From Prorocentrum cordatum (lineage: Eukaryota > Sar > Dinophyceae > Prorocentrales > Prorocentraceae), in assembly GCA_963575745.1 (NCBI GenBank), contig CAUYUJ010018866.1, forward strand, positions 117,644-181,643: a stretch of DNA of 64,000 nt, in the 5' to 3' direction. The translations under genes were made by a program, and so were the position numbers. The notes below the pieces were generated by a model that was not told the DNA's origin, made no database searches, and saw nothing but the letters and a program-made list of their open reading frames with translations. Below are positions 11,089 through 22,457 of the stretch, in pieces; within the stretch, counting starts at the first letter, position 1; the number at the start of each line of letters is the position of its first letter.

Positions 11089-11474
11089 TGCCCCAAGCAA
11101 TAAAGAAATGGCCTCTTCGGCTTCGGAGGGTGGTGTGGCATGCGGGGCCAGGAGCATCGCCTCGACTGGGCGACAGTCTGGGTGAGGACGCCATGCAAAC
11201 CCTTTACGACTTCTATGCCGAAGTCCTCGGGGAAGGCGGGACCGCCGATCGTTACGACGGCGCGGACCCCTCCGGGTGTGCCAAGGTTAAGTGGCACGAC
11301 TGCATCGCGGATGTGGTCGATGGCTTTGATGAAACCCTGCAGCTCATCCTCGCGGGGCGCGACGAGTCGGCTGTTCTGGAACGCCTGCGCGCGCAGGCCG
11401 CCATCCTGAGCGACGCCGCCTTGAAGTTGGCGGCCGAGGATGCCGTAGGGGTCTGCCCGCCGCTTTTTGGCTGA
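11089..11474 (+). CDS. hypothetical protein fragment
   Basis: The + frame ends at TGA 11474, just before a gap. Its last ~85 residues are compositionally balanced: MQTLYDFYAEVLGEGGTADR, then an acidic stretch with HDCIADVVDGFDETLQLILA, then helix-like ERLRAQAAILSDAALKLAAE. The G/C-rich third positions fit coding use in such genomes. No family is recognised. The start is unclear (ATG at 11089 or 11193), because upstream sequence is poly-G. It may be a last exon. Confidence 0.35.
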
Positions 11475-11498
11475 GTTTCCCTTTTTCCCCGCCCCCCC

Positions 11499-11598
11499 NN
11501 NNNNNNNNNNNNNNNNNNNNNNNNNNNNNNNNNNNNNNNNNNNNNNNNNNNNNNNNNNNNNNNNNNNNNNNNNNNNNNNNNNNNNNNNNNNNNNNNNN
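11499..11598. other. assembly gap (100 N)
   Basis: Exactly 100 N after a C run. This is a scaffold gap of nominal length. Confidence 1.
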
Positions 11599-11794
11599 CG
11601 CTCCTTTCCTTCCCTGGGGGTGCCTCTCGCGTCTGCCCTGCCTTGGCATTGGCCAGGGCTGAGGCCACATCGCCACCCGACGCCCCGGCGACGCGGCCCC
11701 GAGGCCCTCGGGCACGGCGGAGCCCCGTGGGGCGGGCGCCCCCGCCATCCCGGTGGACCCACGCAGCAGCAGCGGTCCAACGAAGGAGTGGTTG

Positions 11795-11958
11795 ACTACC
11801 TACCAAACCACCCCAACCCAACCCGAAGACCCGAATTTCGGGTTGGGGGGGGTACGAGCTTCATGTGTGTTTTCTCAACGTTCCCCGACCCCCCCCAACT
11901 GGAAATGGAAGGCAAATTGGGGCCTTCGGGTTGGGTTGGGGTGGTTTGGTGGGCGGTG
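11795..11958. mobile_element. F3 TIR element, copy a
   Basis: Termini ACTACCTACCAAACCACCCC and GGGGTGGTTTGGTGGGCGGTG are inverted over about 30 bp, continuing into AACCCGAAG/CTTCGGGTT. Possible 8-bp target duplication AGTGGTTG / AGTGGTCC (6 of 8). The core has CCCGACCCCCCC and ACTGGAAAT motifs shared by all copies. Confidence 0.85.
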
Positions 11959-14939
11959 AGTGGTCCTCCCCCATCTCCTCTCCCATCCTCCTCCCCTACA
12001 GCGCAGGCGCGGTCGCAAGACACCCCCGTAGAAATTCCCAACCCTGGAGAAGCCCGCGCGCGAGGTACACCTTGAGGGGAAGCCCGAAGATCACCCCGCA
12101 CGCAGCAGCTTCTGAGCGGCCGCGGGAAGCCACCGCGCAGCGCGAGGATCGAAGAAACCCAGGGCACCCCTGGCGAAAAGCAGTTGGCTTCTTGATGCGC
12201 GCCTCCACTAGGGGGAAAAACAAACCTACCTCGCTTTTGACCACCCTCGCTTCCAAGAGATACCAAGCGATGCCAAACTACGACCTGTACTGGTCAGGCC
12301 GCTTGACGAGGAGGCGCGTGGTATGACTTGGTTTTGCCTGGAAGCGAAAGCGGGGTAGGTAGTTCACGCTCTGATCCACTGTCGACTCCCTCCCCCCCCC
12401 GCCTCCTCCCGCCCCGCGCGCGGCAGCTCGTGGCGCACGCGCCCCCCCCCGGCGAACGCCGCGAGCACGCGCTGGCCGCAGATCCGCCGGCGTGGGCGAG
12501 CGGCGGGCTGAGGCCCAGGGGCCCCTCCCGGATGGATCCGCCTCGAAACACGGTGCAGAAAGGCGGGGGTCCAGGGCCCTGCTGGTCGTCTGCTCCCCTG
12601 TTCGATGCTGCACGCCGCGACCTGGAAGCTCAAGGCGCGTCAGCTGGGGCGCGGGCCGGGTCGCTCCGACAAGTGCCCGTGGGCTCGCCGTCCTCGTCGG
12701 GACGCGGGTGGGTTTCGGGGGCACGCAGCTCGGGCGCGCCCGCGAGTCCTGCGACAAGCTCCCCACCCAGCGCCGCCGGTCGCGATGACGATGCGTGGCG
12801 GCCCTTTGCCCTCGCAGCCGTGGCTGGCCTCCGCGCCCCCCCCCCCCTATTCGCCCAACGCCCGCAGCGCCTGTCTCCTCCAGCTAGGCGCGCGCCATGC
12901 CGCCCCTGCGGCGCCCGCTGATAATCCGAGGCCCGGATCGACAGCGACCCGAGACAGGCTCGATGGATTCCGCGCGCCACGGCATCGCTGCGGCATCGCC
13001 GGGGCCGTTGAGACGCCGCGAGCAGCCCCAGCTCTTGCGCCCCGGGCCGCTGAGGCGACCGCTTCCTGCAGCGGCTCCGGTGCGCGGCGTTGTCGACAGC
13101 TGGTTGCCGGCGGTCTCTCCGAGCAAGACGAGAGAGAGCTTGACGCGAGGCCCCCATCGTAGCTATTGCCCGCCACCCTGCAGCTTCCAAAAGAACACCC
13201 AAAACGATCGAGGCGTCCACTAGAACGCACGTCCGCGCGGCTAACTAAGACGCCTGTCCTGGCGGCACAGCGTGCTGCCCCAAGCATACCGCGGCGCGCG
13301 CGCGCCCCTGGACACTCGGTGCGTCGGAGAGTCGGCCAGGAAGCTAATGTATGGGATAATCAGGTTGTAGCTGCCGCGTTCCTATGCGTGGCACTGTGCC
13401 GGATCATGGAGCGAAGCTCGTCCAAGGTCTGCTCCTGACCCCGCCACTTCGTTGGCGGGCAGCGCCATTGATGCACTGACCGCGCTCCAGGGAAGATGAA
13501 CGCGCCGAGGCAGCGATGGCGCGCGCGCGATGGTCGGGGGGTGGAGCCGGCAAGACCCCAGGGGGGAAGGTCGTGGACTTCTTGGCCGGCAGCGACAACC
13601 CAGCAAGAACTTCTGCCGCGATCGGGCGCGGCGCCAGGAGTCCAATGTCACGCTGGGCGCCTGGCGGGCAGCCCACGTCGCCGGCGCGCGCGCCGCTCTG
13701 CCCCGCGCCCTCTCGCAGGGGCTGGCGCCCTGGCGGCGCCGAAGACGCGGCAGCCCTGGGCGGCTCAGGACTCATCGATCGGGGGCGGCAGCCCCCCGCC
13801 ATCGAGGCCCAGGGGCGCTGGCGGCACGCGGTGACGGGCCTGCCGGAGAGGCACCGCGCTGCCGCAAATATCGCACCTCTGGAGGTCGCGCCGCGCCAGC
13901 CGGCGCATCAGGTTCGGTTCTCCGCCATCTCAGAACGGGCCGACGGACGGGAGAGCCCCGGGCGACTCGGCGTAAACTGCCAGGGGCGCCCATGGTTTCT
14001 TCCACCAATCGGTGGGGACAGCGACAGAGCGCCCCAGGTTGCCGCGAAGGCCCCGCAACCCTCGTCGCCGAAGCCTGCCGCGCCCGCGGGCAGAAGGCCC
14101 CGGCCCAGACGCGAGGGGGGGGGAGGGGGGGGGGCGTCGCGGGCACTCGAGGGCCACGCGCCCGCATGCCGAAGAACGGCACGGAGGAAGGAGGATTGAA
14201 GCGTGCCCGGAAGGATCTGCGGCAGATCGCCCACCCCAGAAAAACACTCTTCGGGAATCGAGAAAGGAGTGGAGGCGGAAGCCCCTTGAATAATAACCTC
14301 GCGGAAGACGGCGGAGAAGAAGGGGAGCGCGAACTGCGCGACGACTGCGAACTCCACCCCCCGCAGTCGACGCCCAGCCCTAGAGGCACTTCCGAAGAAA
14401 GTTGGCCGCGAAGCAGCTGGGGCAAAACGACGCCTCGTCGTCGACTGGCCCGTTCCAGAAGATCCGCAACATCATGAACTCCTGGAACTCCTCCTCTTCA
14501 AAATGATCAGATAGTGTTGAACCGCTCATAGTTGATGGGCTCAGCCGAAAGAGCGATCCGCGAGGGCTGACTCGACGATGCAAACGGCGCAGCGGTGGCT
14601 TCGCCGATCAGTCGCCCGCTCGGACGGGAGAACGCGCAGTCGCGCCTGCGACAGTCACGACCGCGCCGACAGAGACTCGCACCTGGCGCGCGTCCGCAGG
14701 CTGAGCTCGAGGCGCGAGCTCTAGGCCCAAGGCCGCGCGACAGACGCTGGGACGGGGCAGAGGTGGCGCAGACCGGCTCGACGCTGTCCGCGCCCCCCTC
14801 GCCGCCCGCAGGCGGCGACGAGCCCGTGCCCGGAGCGACCCGCCCCCGGAGCGCGAGCGCCTGCATTGCCACTCTCTCGCACGTATGACCCACTGTAAAC
14901 GACGCCGCCTTCTCGCGTGCACCCTGAAGAAGGTGAGAC
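11959..14939. other. no supportable gene
   Basis: Very GC-rich. Long frames exist on both strands (for example 13516-14199 plus and 13772-14425 minus), but they overlap each other and translate to Arg/Pro/Ala-rich sequence with no domain. C- and G-runs occur at 12394-12403, 12838-12846 and 14115-14133. Exons of an unrecognised gene cannot be excluded. Confidence 0.45.
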
Positions 14940-15660
14940 ATTACCTGAGAGACTGTGCCTTTTGCAGAGCCCACAAGCGATTGCAAAAAATCACTGGTAA
15001 GAAATCCTCTAGAGCGCAAAGGAGTCTGCCATGAATCAGCGCAGCGACATCCTCGAGCTTGCCTCCAGGAGCGGAGGGGCATCGATGTAGAACGCACCCA
15101 CCAGAGCGGGCCGACGTGGGCGAGCACCGCGACGAGGCCGAGGATGAAGAGCTCGCCGATGAAACGCTGGAACCAGACGCATGCGCCTCGAACTGCTTCG
15201 AGCACCGACATGAGCCAGGTAGGCAGCGAAATGGTCGCCGCATGAACTTCGCACCGCCGCCAGAACCTCTGACGCCGAAAACTGCCGCGGCACTGGAACC
15301 GTGGGCAGCGGCTGGATCAATTCCCAAGCTTCACGGTCCAGCCGATGCGAAGTCCGAGCATGGCAACGGCAGTAGCAAAGTGCACGAGCTCGATGCGTAG
15401 TGCTCCGGTCAGGCTACGCAACCTTCAGTTCATCCTCCAGTGACACCGTGAACTGCTCCTCCCACTGCGCAGCGCAGCGTCTACCAAACTGCAACGGCGC
15501 GCCGATGTGCTGCGAGAGACGTCGCGTAGCAGTGGATCAGATATGACGATGGGCATGCGCAGCCATCCGCAAGCCATTGAAATGCCGACCAGCATGCTCT
15601 GCGAGAAGACGCACCGAACGGCCAGACAGGTAACATCCACAACAACCGTGCTTGGTAACG
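14940..15660 (-). pseudogene. possible membrane-protein gene or relic
   Basis: Several minus-strand frames look protein-like but are out of phase. They are QSMLVGISMACGWLRMPIVI (about 15605), a piece ending QWEEQFTVSLEDELKV (about 15430), a hydrophobic LVHFATAVAMLGLRIGW (about 15380) and FIGELFILGLVAVLAHVGPL (about 15150). Two segments could span membranes. The phase changes fit either introns or frameshifts in a relic. No family is recognised, so this is a region to test rather than a defined gene. Confidence 0.3.
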
Positions 15661-15977
15661 TTCACATGCACAATAAGTAATCACACAGTCAAAAAGACTA
15701 GAGCACGCCGAGCCTCGCGTGAGCAGCATGTGAAAATACGCCGTTTTGAGCCGCAACGGCCAAGGAGGAGTAACAGGAAGAGCGGGGACAAAACTGGCCG
15801 GCGAGCGATGCTAATTCCCCCCGGAACGCAAACTGGCCCGACGCGGCGGAGAAGCCGAAAAGGGCGCCAGCCACGTGGCCGGGCGACAACCGAATTATCG
15901 ACAACGCCAGGACAATACGAAGCACGGAACAAACGGGCAGACCAAGCCTGGAGGGGGGAAGGGGGAGAGAGCGTAGA

Positions 15978-16155
15978 GAGGAGGAGGAGGAGGAGGAGGA
16001 GGAGGAGTCCGGCACCCGCTGGGGAAGCGATCGCATTCTAGCATGCATAAAAACCAAAGGCGGCACATCGGCCCCAAAGAGGTCGCCACCTGGGGCCAAG
16101 GACGCCCCACAAGAGGAGGAGGAGGAGGAGGAGGAGGAGGAGGAGGAGGAGGAAG
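15978..16155. repeat. two GGA microsatellites
   Basis: (GGA)n at about 15979-16007 and 16114-16153, separated by ~100 bp of mixed sequence. Confidence 0.9.
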
Positions 16156-18049
16156 GCTGGAGAAGAGCAAGAGAGGCGCGAGCCACTGAGCCTCGACGCG
16201 GGGCGAGCGCGCGGGGGCAGGCGGAGGAGGGGAAGGGCGTCGGGAGCGCGGGCGGGCGGAAGAAAACGCCTCCATGGCGCCCCCCCCCCCCCCGTCCGGC
16301 CAGCGCGCCCGCGGCTGCGCCTGCCCGGCAGCGCGGCGCCGCCAGTCCGCGCCGATGGCCGCGGCCGCCCGCCGTCGCCGCCGCTCCCCGTCGGAGCAGC
16401 CGCGCTACCGTGACTGATGAGTCGCGAGAATGCGGAGGATGGCTGTCGTCCGGGCGCGTGGTCGGCCGTAGGAGGTGGAGATCAGTGATCAGCGGCCGGC
16501 AGGTCGTGTTCTGCCGCGCCAAGACATCGGCGCGCGCCGAATAATACCCGACCTTGCGCAGGCACACGGCGGCCGCGCAATCCAGGCCTGCCGCCGCGGC
16601 GCCATGCAGGCGGGGCGACGCCCGCGTCGAGGGCCAGGGGGGCCGTTGGTGAGGGCACCGGCGAACGCGCCGGCAGGTCGGAGGCGCGCTCCCGGCACCA
16701 GGCCCGGGGCCTCTGCCCCGCGGCCGCAGGCCCTCGCGGCCGGCAGCGTGCGCCAGGCGCAACAGCGCGCGGCGCCCCCGAGTCAATCCCGCGCGAGCGC
16801 ATCGGAGATCGCGCGACCCAGCCCAGTCGAGGATCGCCCGGTCGCAGATGCAGCGAGGGACTGGGCCAAAGTCTGGCACCGCCGACGCGGAGGCGCATGA
16901 CTTCGACGAGTAATCGAGGCTGCCCATCACAGGGCTGGTGCGAGGGGTTCCACTGCCAAGAGTGGCCGCAGTCGGGGTGCTCAAGAGCCGCTGCAGCACC
17001 GCGTCGCCCCCGGCGCCCGAATGCCGCTTGAGGATGTCGCGCCCGCCCTGCTCGCCGAGGTAACGCAGGAGAGCCCGTGGCAGGCGCAGCTGCCACGAGC
17101 GCGGGGCAGAGATAGGGTGCTCGTCGCGTCCGTCCTCGTCGAGCGGGAAGAAGTAGCGGCCGACGCCTCGGGGGCAGCCGCGGCGCTACTGGGGCGCGGC
17201 GGCGGGGGCCTCCGCGCGCGGGTCGAAAAGTGCAGCGCGGCGCCCTTCGGCTTCCAAGGCGGCCCCCGAAAGCGCGGCCACGACGAGGGAGCCCACTGTG
17301 GGCGGCAAGCTTTGGCCAAGGCGGGCCCCTGCGTCGCCCGCGCGTCTGTCGTGCTCGGCCACGATGGCCCCGCCTCGCCCAGGCCGAGCATGGCGAGGCG
17401 CGATGCCATCTCCCGCGCGCGAGGCCTCTTGACGATCCGCACGAAGCCGCCTCTGCTCACGCCGAGCGAGCACTACTCCCAGGCCGCGCCAGGGAGGTCG
17501 CCGCCCGCGGCGAGCTGCACGGCTCCGCGGGGGTCGCTGTCGAACTGCTGCAGGTGCGCGTCTTGCACCCTGCCCCTTTTTTCGCCCGAGCCGGGAAGCA
17601 AGCTCCGACGCGCGTCGGCGCAGGGTCGCGCGAGCACCAGCACCGCCGCGGCGTGCCCCACCTTCAGCAGCGCGCGGCGCGCGGCGCGGGCCGTGGTCAG
17701 CACGGCCGACGACCTGGTCGTCGAGCGCCGCGGGGCCGCCAAAGGGCGCGCCGAATGCGAGGGAGGGTCCTTCCAGGGCGTGCACCCTGCAGGTGATCCG
17801 AACGCATTCCGTGGCCCAGCCATCGAAGCGGCGCCGCTCGTTGTCGGAACCAGAGGCGGCGGTGGGACCTACTCGCAGCGCTGCCAGCGACAGTCGAGCG
17901 AGCGCCGCCGAAGAGCGAGAGGGCGGCGGACGCGAGAAAAGCCCTGGGTGCCCCAGCCGGGGGCGTGTCGTCGATCTCGGCCCCATCCGCAGCCGGCACG
18001 GCGGCGGCAGCTGGCCCGCCATCATAGAAGAAGAAGCAGAAACATAGTA
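16156..18049. other. open on minus strand, function unknown
   Basis: Overlapping long frames occur on both strands. The minus frame 16999-16290 is stop-free, with non-repetitive parts such as RCICDRAILDWAGSRDLRCA. The plus frame 17021-18088 is also open. High GC alone produces few stops, so I cannot choose a strand or name a product. Confidence 0.3.
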
Positions 18050-18222
18050 AGAAAAGCAACAACAACAAACAAACATACATACGCATAAACTTTTGGAGGA
18101 CCGCGCGGATTTCTTGGATCTGCCTCCTGGGCGCGCGGAGCGCGCCAGGGGCGGCGCTGGAGGCGCCGCCAGGGGGGCCCAGCGCGGATCCAAGAAGTCC
18201 GCGCGGAACGCCGACAGTTGAT
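18050..18222. mobile_element. F5 foldback element, copy 1
   Basis: An outer inverted pair, CCGCGCGGATTTCTTGGATC and GATCCAAGAAGTCCGCGCGG, encloses two internal palindromes (GGCGCGCGGAGCGCGCC type and GGCGGCGCTGGAGGCGCCGCC type). The core GGGGGGCCCAGCGC recurs at 39262-39280. An A-rich segment, CATACGCATAAAC, precedes it. It is related to 39151-39326 in the opposite orientation. Confidence 0.65.
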
Positions 18223-18419
18223 GCTCATCACGTTTTCTCTCCGTCGACCGCCTGGCACCTGCAGCGGTGCGCCGGCGGAGGCTCTTTTTTTTCCACAACG
18301 CAAAGCAACCCAGCCCATCGATGACCACGCCCTCGGACACCGCAAATCGTCACAGCAGAGCTTCTCCGCAGCGTGACACAGAGGATCTCAGCGCGGACCG
18401 GATGGACAGGCGGCCACGT

Positions 18420-18537
18420 GGAGGAGGAGGAGGAGAAGGAGAAGGAGAAGGAGGAGGAGGAGAAGGAGGAGGAGGAGGAGGAGGAGGAGGAGGGAGAGGA
18501 GGAGGAGGAGGAGGAGGAGGAGGAGGAGGAGGAGGAT
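18420..18537. repeat. GGA/GAA microsatellite
   Basis: Pure-purine tract, mainly GGA. GCGGACCGGATGGA flanks it on both sides (about 18395 and 18543), so the tract sits between short direct repeats. Confidence 0.9.
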
Positions 18538-18759
18538 TTAAACGCGGACCGGATGGACGGGGACCAGCGAAGAGACCCAAACAGCAGGAGGCGGAGGCGG
18601 CGGCGGTGCGCCGGCGGAGGCGGGGCCAGCCAGGACGCCCCCGACGGCGGAAGGTCGACGCGGCGTGGCGCGGCGTGGCGGCGGTTGTGCAGAGTGCCGC
18701 GGCCCGAGGGGGCGGAGGCCGCCGCAGGTGCCGTCTGCGCGCACGCTGCGCTGCAAGGC

Positions 18760-19089
18760 TTAAGTCGGGCCTGTCCCCCTATAGTCGGGGCATTGACCTG
18801 AAGAACCCTAAATAAGGAGCGAGGCCCCTTTTTTCCATAGGTTAAACTTTGATTTTCCATCGAAAGCATGAGGCAAACCTGAGATAAGTTGCGAACTAAC
18901 TACTTAAGGAACACGGAGCCCCTCCCCAACGAAAAGAGTTCCTTCTCCAGCGCCCCGACTGTATAGGAGGATTTTGGAGGAAAAATGAGAAAATACGCCA
19001 AAACAAATGTAAAACAAAAAAAATCCCCTGACTGCTTTTGTGGACTATGCTTGAGCATTCCCCCTGTAGAGGGACAGGCCCCACTTCAA
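18760..19089. mobile_element. F4 TIR element, copy i (host of a nested F1)
   Basis: Starts TTAAGTCGGGCCTGTCCCCC and ends CCCCCTGTAGAGGGACAGGC then CCCACTTCAA. It is flanked by a perfect 8-bp duplication TGCAAGGC (18752-18759 and 19090-19097). F1 interrupts it after the first 20 bp. Without F1 the element is about 150 bp, like other F4 copies. Confidence 0.9.
18780..18963. mobile_element. F1 TIR element nested in F4
   Basis: Ends TATAGTCGGGGC and GCCCCGACTGTA are inverted. A TA dinucleotide is duplicated at both sides, and removing one copy rejoins the F4 sequence as CCCCCTATAGGAGG. Internal motifs are GAACCCTAAATAAGGA, CGAGGCCCC and GGAACACGGAGCCCC, shared with the other F1 copies. Confidence 0.92.
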
Positions 19090-19281
19090 TGCAAGGCGTG
19101 CCGGGTCGGCCTTCCGTGGCTCGTCGAGGGGGCGGCTGAGGCGCGCTCTGCTGCGGTGGCGAAGGAGGCCGGCAGCGGAGCGGAGCGATCGCCCGTGGCG
19201 CCACGGGCAGCAGCAGAGGCCTCCGCGGAGCGGGGCACGAGCAGGAGCGGCGGCGTCCGCTTCTGCGGGTGGCCGGGGATC

Positions 19282-19448
19282 TGGAAAGGGGCCCTGGGAC
19301 GCACAGATAAATACACACAAATGACAGGATCCCGCACAGTTTGCCATATGTTCGTGGTTTCTGTCTCCCCCCCTGCTTCCCATAGTTTCCCATGCTTTCC
19401 TGGGAGTGGGCGGCTAAATTGTGTCTGCGTGTTTTTTTTTCCTCCGGA
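19282..19448. mobile_element. F2 TIR element, copy B
   Basis: Starts TGGAAAGGGGCCC, ends CCTCCGGA, flanked by a perfect 5-bp duplication GGATC (19277-19281, 19449-19453). It is diverged from the other copies internally but keeps ACACACAAAT and TGTGTCTGCGTG. Confidence 0.85.
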
Positions 19449-19689
19449 GGATCGGCGTGGGAGCTCTGTGCAGCCGCACGTTCCTGGGTGCATCAGGCGG
19501 GGGAAGGCGACCACGGGCATGCTGGCGGACGCGGGCATGGTCTGTCCAGCGCCCCCATCGGCGTGCTCGTGTGGCGGCTCGGGGCCTTCGGAGGTGACCA
19601 CGTTGGATCGGGGGCTGCCTGCAGCTGACGATGCCCTGCTGCTCCTTGGCAGCGCGGAGGCAGCCACTCGGACGCGACATCGAAACTGC

Positions 19690-20116
19690 GGCAGCCTCTG
19701 GGATGTGCCTGAAGCTGGTCTCCCAGACGGCGTCGGTCGGTGTCCGCTCCTGCGGCGCGGAACCCGTCCACCAAGGCTGGGCGCAGGACGGTCTCCTCGC
19801 TTTCCTGCCCGGCGCCGCCACCGGGAGTCTCCGAATGCGGGGGTCTCTCGGCTCCAGAAGCCCAGCCAGCGCGCCAGCATGCGTGGGGGGGCCCCCGGGC
19901 CTCGGCGTCGGCACGTCGCTCTGCTGAGCCCTGGCGACTGCCTGCCTGAGGTCGTCGAGATTGAGCTGCCCGCTGGCGTTCACGTCCTGCGTAGCTGCCA
20001 CGACCGCCCGTTCAGTGCGTTTATGACGCGCTCCGGCCTCCAGCGTGAAGTTCGTGAGGGTATGGAGGGAAAGGGAGCGAGACGCATGTGTGACGCTCGC
20101 GGCGAGGGAGACAGAA

Positions 20117-20153
<37 letters not shown>

Positions 20154-20840
20154 CATATATGTATACATATATACATATATACATATATAGAGAGAGCAAG
20201 CAAACAAACAAGCGATGCACGTCAGAGGTGCAATGGCAAGCTTGTGAAACAAGTCGTTACAACACAGCTCCAGCGGCCCTCTTGCACAACTAGGAGGCAG
20301 CGACGGGAATGGATGCTCTAATATCAGGGTCCCTTCGGACGGTGCCTCGTGGCGGTCGTGGCGGTGGCGGTGGCCTGCGTGACGTTCGTGGCAGTGGCCT
20401 CGAACTCTTCCACTGCGGCGTTGACCCACTGCTGGAGGGCGTCCTGGGGCTCCTTGCGGATGTTAGCTGGAAGACCGGCGACTGCAAGCTTGGCAGCGCT
20501 CTCTGCCCAGGGATCCTGGACCGCTGCCCCTCAGCAGGTTCAATAGCTGATGCTCCCTCGCCCGCAGGATCCACCAGCTGAATCAGACCCGTTCGCTTGA
20601 ACACTGCCGCGCCACCCAACATAAGCATCAGCGCGCCACCCGCAAGCAAAAGGATGCACGAGCTGCGCGCTGGCGTAGCAGAAGCACCTCCTGAGCGATC
20701 CCCGGACCAGAGGCCTCCGTGTCCCGCGATCGGCGGGAGCCATCCTGATCCATGACGGTTACGGCAGTGGCACTGGCCATCGCTTGGACGTCCATGTCCT
20801 GTGTTTTTTCTGGTTTCGTGCGTGGCTTTTTCGCCAAATG
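19690..20840 (-). CDS. possible multi-exon gene: signal anchor, EF-hand-like loop
   Basis: Minus-strand pieces in order are: an N-terminus MASATAVTVMDQDGSRRSRD (about 20780), a hydrophobic SCILLLAGGALMLMLGGAAV (about 20670-20610), a helical AKLAVAGLPANIRKEPQDAL continuing QQWVNAAVEEFEA (about 20490-20400), and, past an AT repeat, DVNASGQLNLDD (about 19990). The last fits an EF-hand loop by spacing of D, N, S, G and D. The pieces are in different phases, so introns or frameshifts are required. The first segments suggest a type II membrane protein. Function is unknown; the EF-hand reading is tentative. Confidence 0.35.
20117..20190. repeat. AT / ATAC microsatellite
   Basis: (TA)n followed by TATACATA-type units. 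If the minus-strand gene is real, it lies in an intron. Confidence 0.95.
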
Positions 20841-20986
20841 ATCAGGGATGCTCCTCGATGGTCCCCGCCGAAGGAAAAACGCACACGTCCGAGCGATGCC
20901 AAGGGCAGCGGCAACGGTGCGCAGGCGGGGCTAACGCCTCGCCGCTGGCCAGCACTGCTGCGGAGGAGGAGCGGGGGCGGCCAGAG

Positions 20987-21015
20987 ATGATGATGATGAT
21001 GATGATGATGATGAC
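20987..21015. repeat. GAT microsatellite
   Basis: (GAT)n, about nine units. Confidence 0.95.
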
Positions 21016-21202
21016 AAGCCCTGAGGTCAGGGTTCGGCCGCCTGGCCCGCCTCCTCAGATGAGGAGCAAGTTCTGGCCGAAGGGGCTCACGGGGGCGGCC
21101 AGAGAGGGGGGGGGCGTCCAGGGAGGGGGGGCGCAGATCGTGGCCCGAGGCACGCGGGCAGCCCGGCGCTGGCCTGGCAGAGGAGACGACCCCGGTCATG
21201 AC

Positions 21203-21218
21203 TGAATGGGGCCCTGGG

Positions 21219-21283
<65 letters not shown>

Positions 21284-21411
21284 AATAACAGGATTTCCAA
21301 TTTTTTCACCATATTCTCTGGGTTTGGGTCTTCCCCCCCACTTCCCACATTTCCCCATCTTTTCCTGGGGATAGACGATTCATAGTGTCTGTGTGTTTTT
21401 TCCCCTCCTGA
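21203..21411. mobile_element. F2 TIR element, copy C, with CA/TA expansion
   Basis: Starts TGAATGGGGCCC and ends TTCCCCTCCTGA. The usual ACACAAATAAATACACA segment has expanded to (CA)n(TA)n at about 21218-21278. Instead of a 5-bp duplication, ~33 bp of similar sequence (TGGCCTGGCAGAGGAGACGA and onward) lies on both sides. Confidence 0.85.
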
Positions 21412-21744
21412 GTTGGCCTGGCAAGGGAGACGGCCCCGGTCATGATACCGAACCCCCCTTCAGCCATTAACCCCCCGCCTGGTCGCCCCCCGGAAGAGCG
21501 GGAAAGATGGAGGGGCCTGCGTTCCACGAGCGGGCCAACAGAACCCGCGGCCCCTTCCACCAGGGGGAACCGTTTTTTCCGTCAAGACGGACTGTGGTTT
21601 GTCACGGTCCCTGTGCCTTTGGACGCCGAGAATGTCAAGGCGCCGCAAGTTGCCAACGACAGCAACAGCCATGAACACGGACCTCGGAGGAGCTCCGTGC
21701 AGGTGCATGCCAGGCGTAACTGGAAACGCGCACGGGCCATGTTG
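21412..21744. other. unassigned stretch
   Basis: No convincing gene. A minus-strand segment VAVVGNLRRLDILGVQRHRD (about 21660) is non-repetitive but isolated. Confidence 0.4.
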
Positions 21745-22020
21745 CGGGCAATATGTGTATCCATATCCTGTGCGTCTTGGACTGTTTCGAAAGGGGCGAC
21801 GCAAGGCCGAGGCACACTGGATATGGGTAGAAAGCGAACGTCTGGGGGCCAGAGTTATATACACACATATCTATATAACATGTGTACATACATATAAATA
21901 TACATATACAGATACATATACATATACATATAAGTATCTATCCAGTGCGCCTCGGGATCTTGGGGAAGAGAGCCCGAAACTCCTAGCTGCAGTGGACATG
22001 GACACAAGTCTTACCCGCAC
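21745..22020. repeat. F11 repeat, two related units around an AT tract
   Basis: The block at 21945-22018 (CAGTGCGCCTCGGGATCTTG, then GAGCCCGAAACTCC) matches the reverse complement of about 35775-35870. The block at 21747-21785 matches the reverse complement of about 35955-36000 (CAAGACGCAGGTGGATCTGG type). An ATACAT tract (21856-21933) lies between. The family is unknown and its ends are not fixed. Confidence 0.5.
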
Positions 22021-22403
22021 ACAGTAAGTTGCAATAGGCCTGTGCGCAGATGCATTGCTCGGAAGAGCGGGCAGTGCGGAGGGCCGAAGTGTGCGGCGTC
22101 TGGTGAGGACCCTCGTCCCTGGAGGGGGGAAGGGAACCGCCCCCGGGCGGCGGGGCGGGCCCGCAGCTTCCCGACGATGTCGGTGATGCTCTGCAGCTGC
22201 GACGAGGTCGCGGCCTCCATTTCCTTGGGCCGCGATCCCCCCCCCCTGCCCACCCCAAATCGAGGACGCAGGAGGTAGGGCAGGGGCAGGGACGGGGCCA
22301 GAGAAACATCGCTCCAGAGGCCCGCCAGACAAAGGGCGTGTGAGCATCCAGGTGGGATCGTACTCTTTCCCTACTCTTCTGCACAATGCTGCACGATGTC
22401 TCT

Positions 22404-22441
22404 ACTCTATACTCTCTCTCTCTCTCTCTTTCTCTCTCTAC
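22404..22441. repeat. CT microsatellite
   Basis: (CT)n immediately upstream of repeat A1 of the YR retroelement. Another CT tract follows its right end (31296). Confidence 0.9.
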
Positions 22442-22457
22442 TCTGTCTGTTTCTATA

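Noticed and set aside
13516-14477. Overlapping plus and minus frames of 200-300 codons as genes
   Set aside because: High GC gives few stops on any strand, the frames overlap each other and none shows a domain or convincing start.
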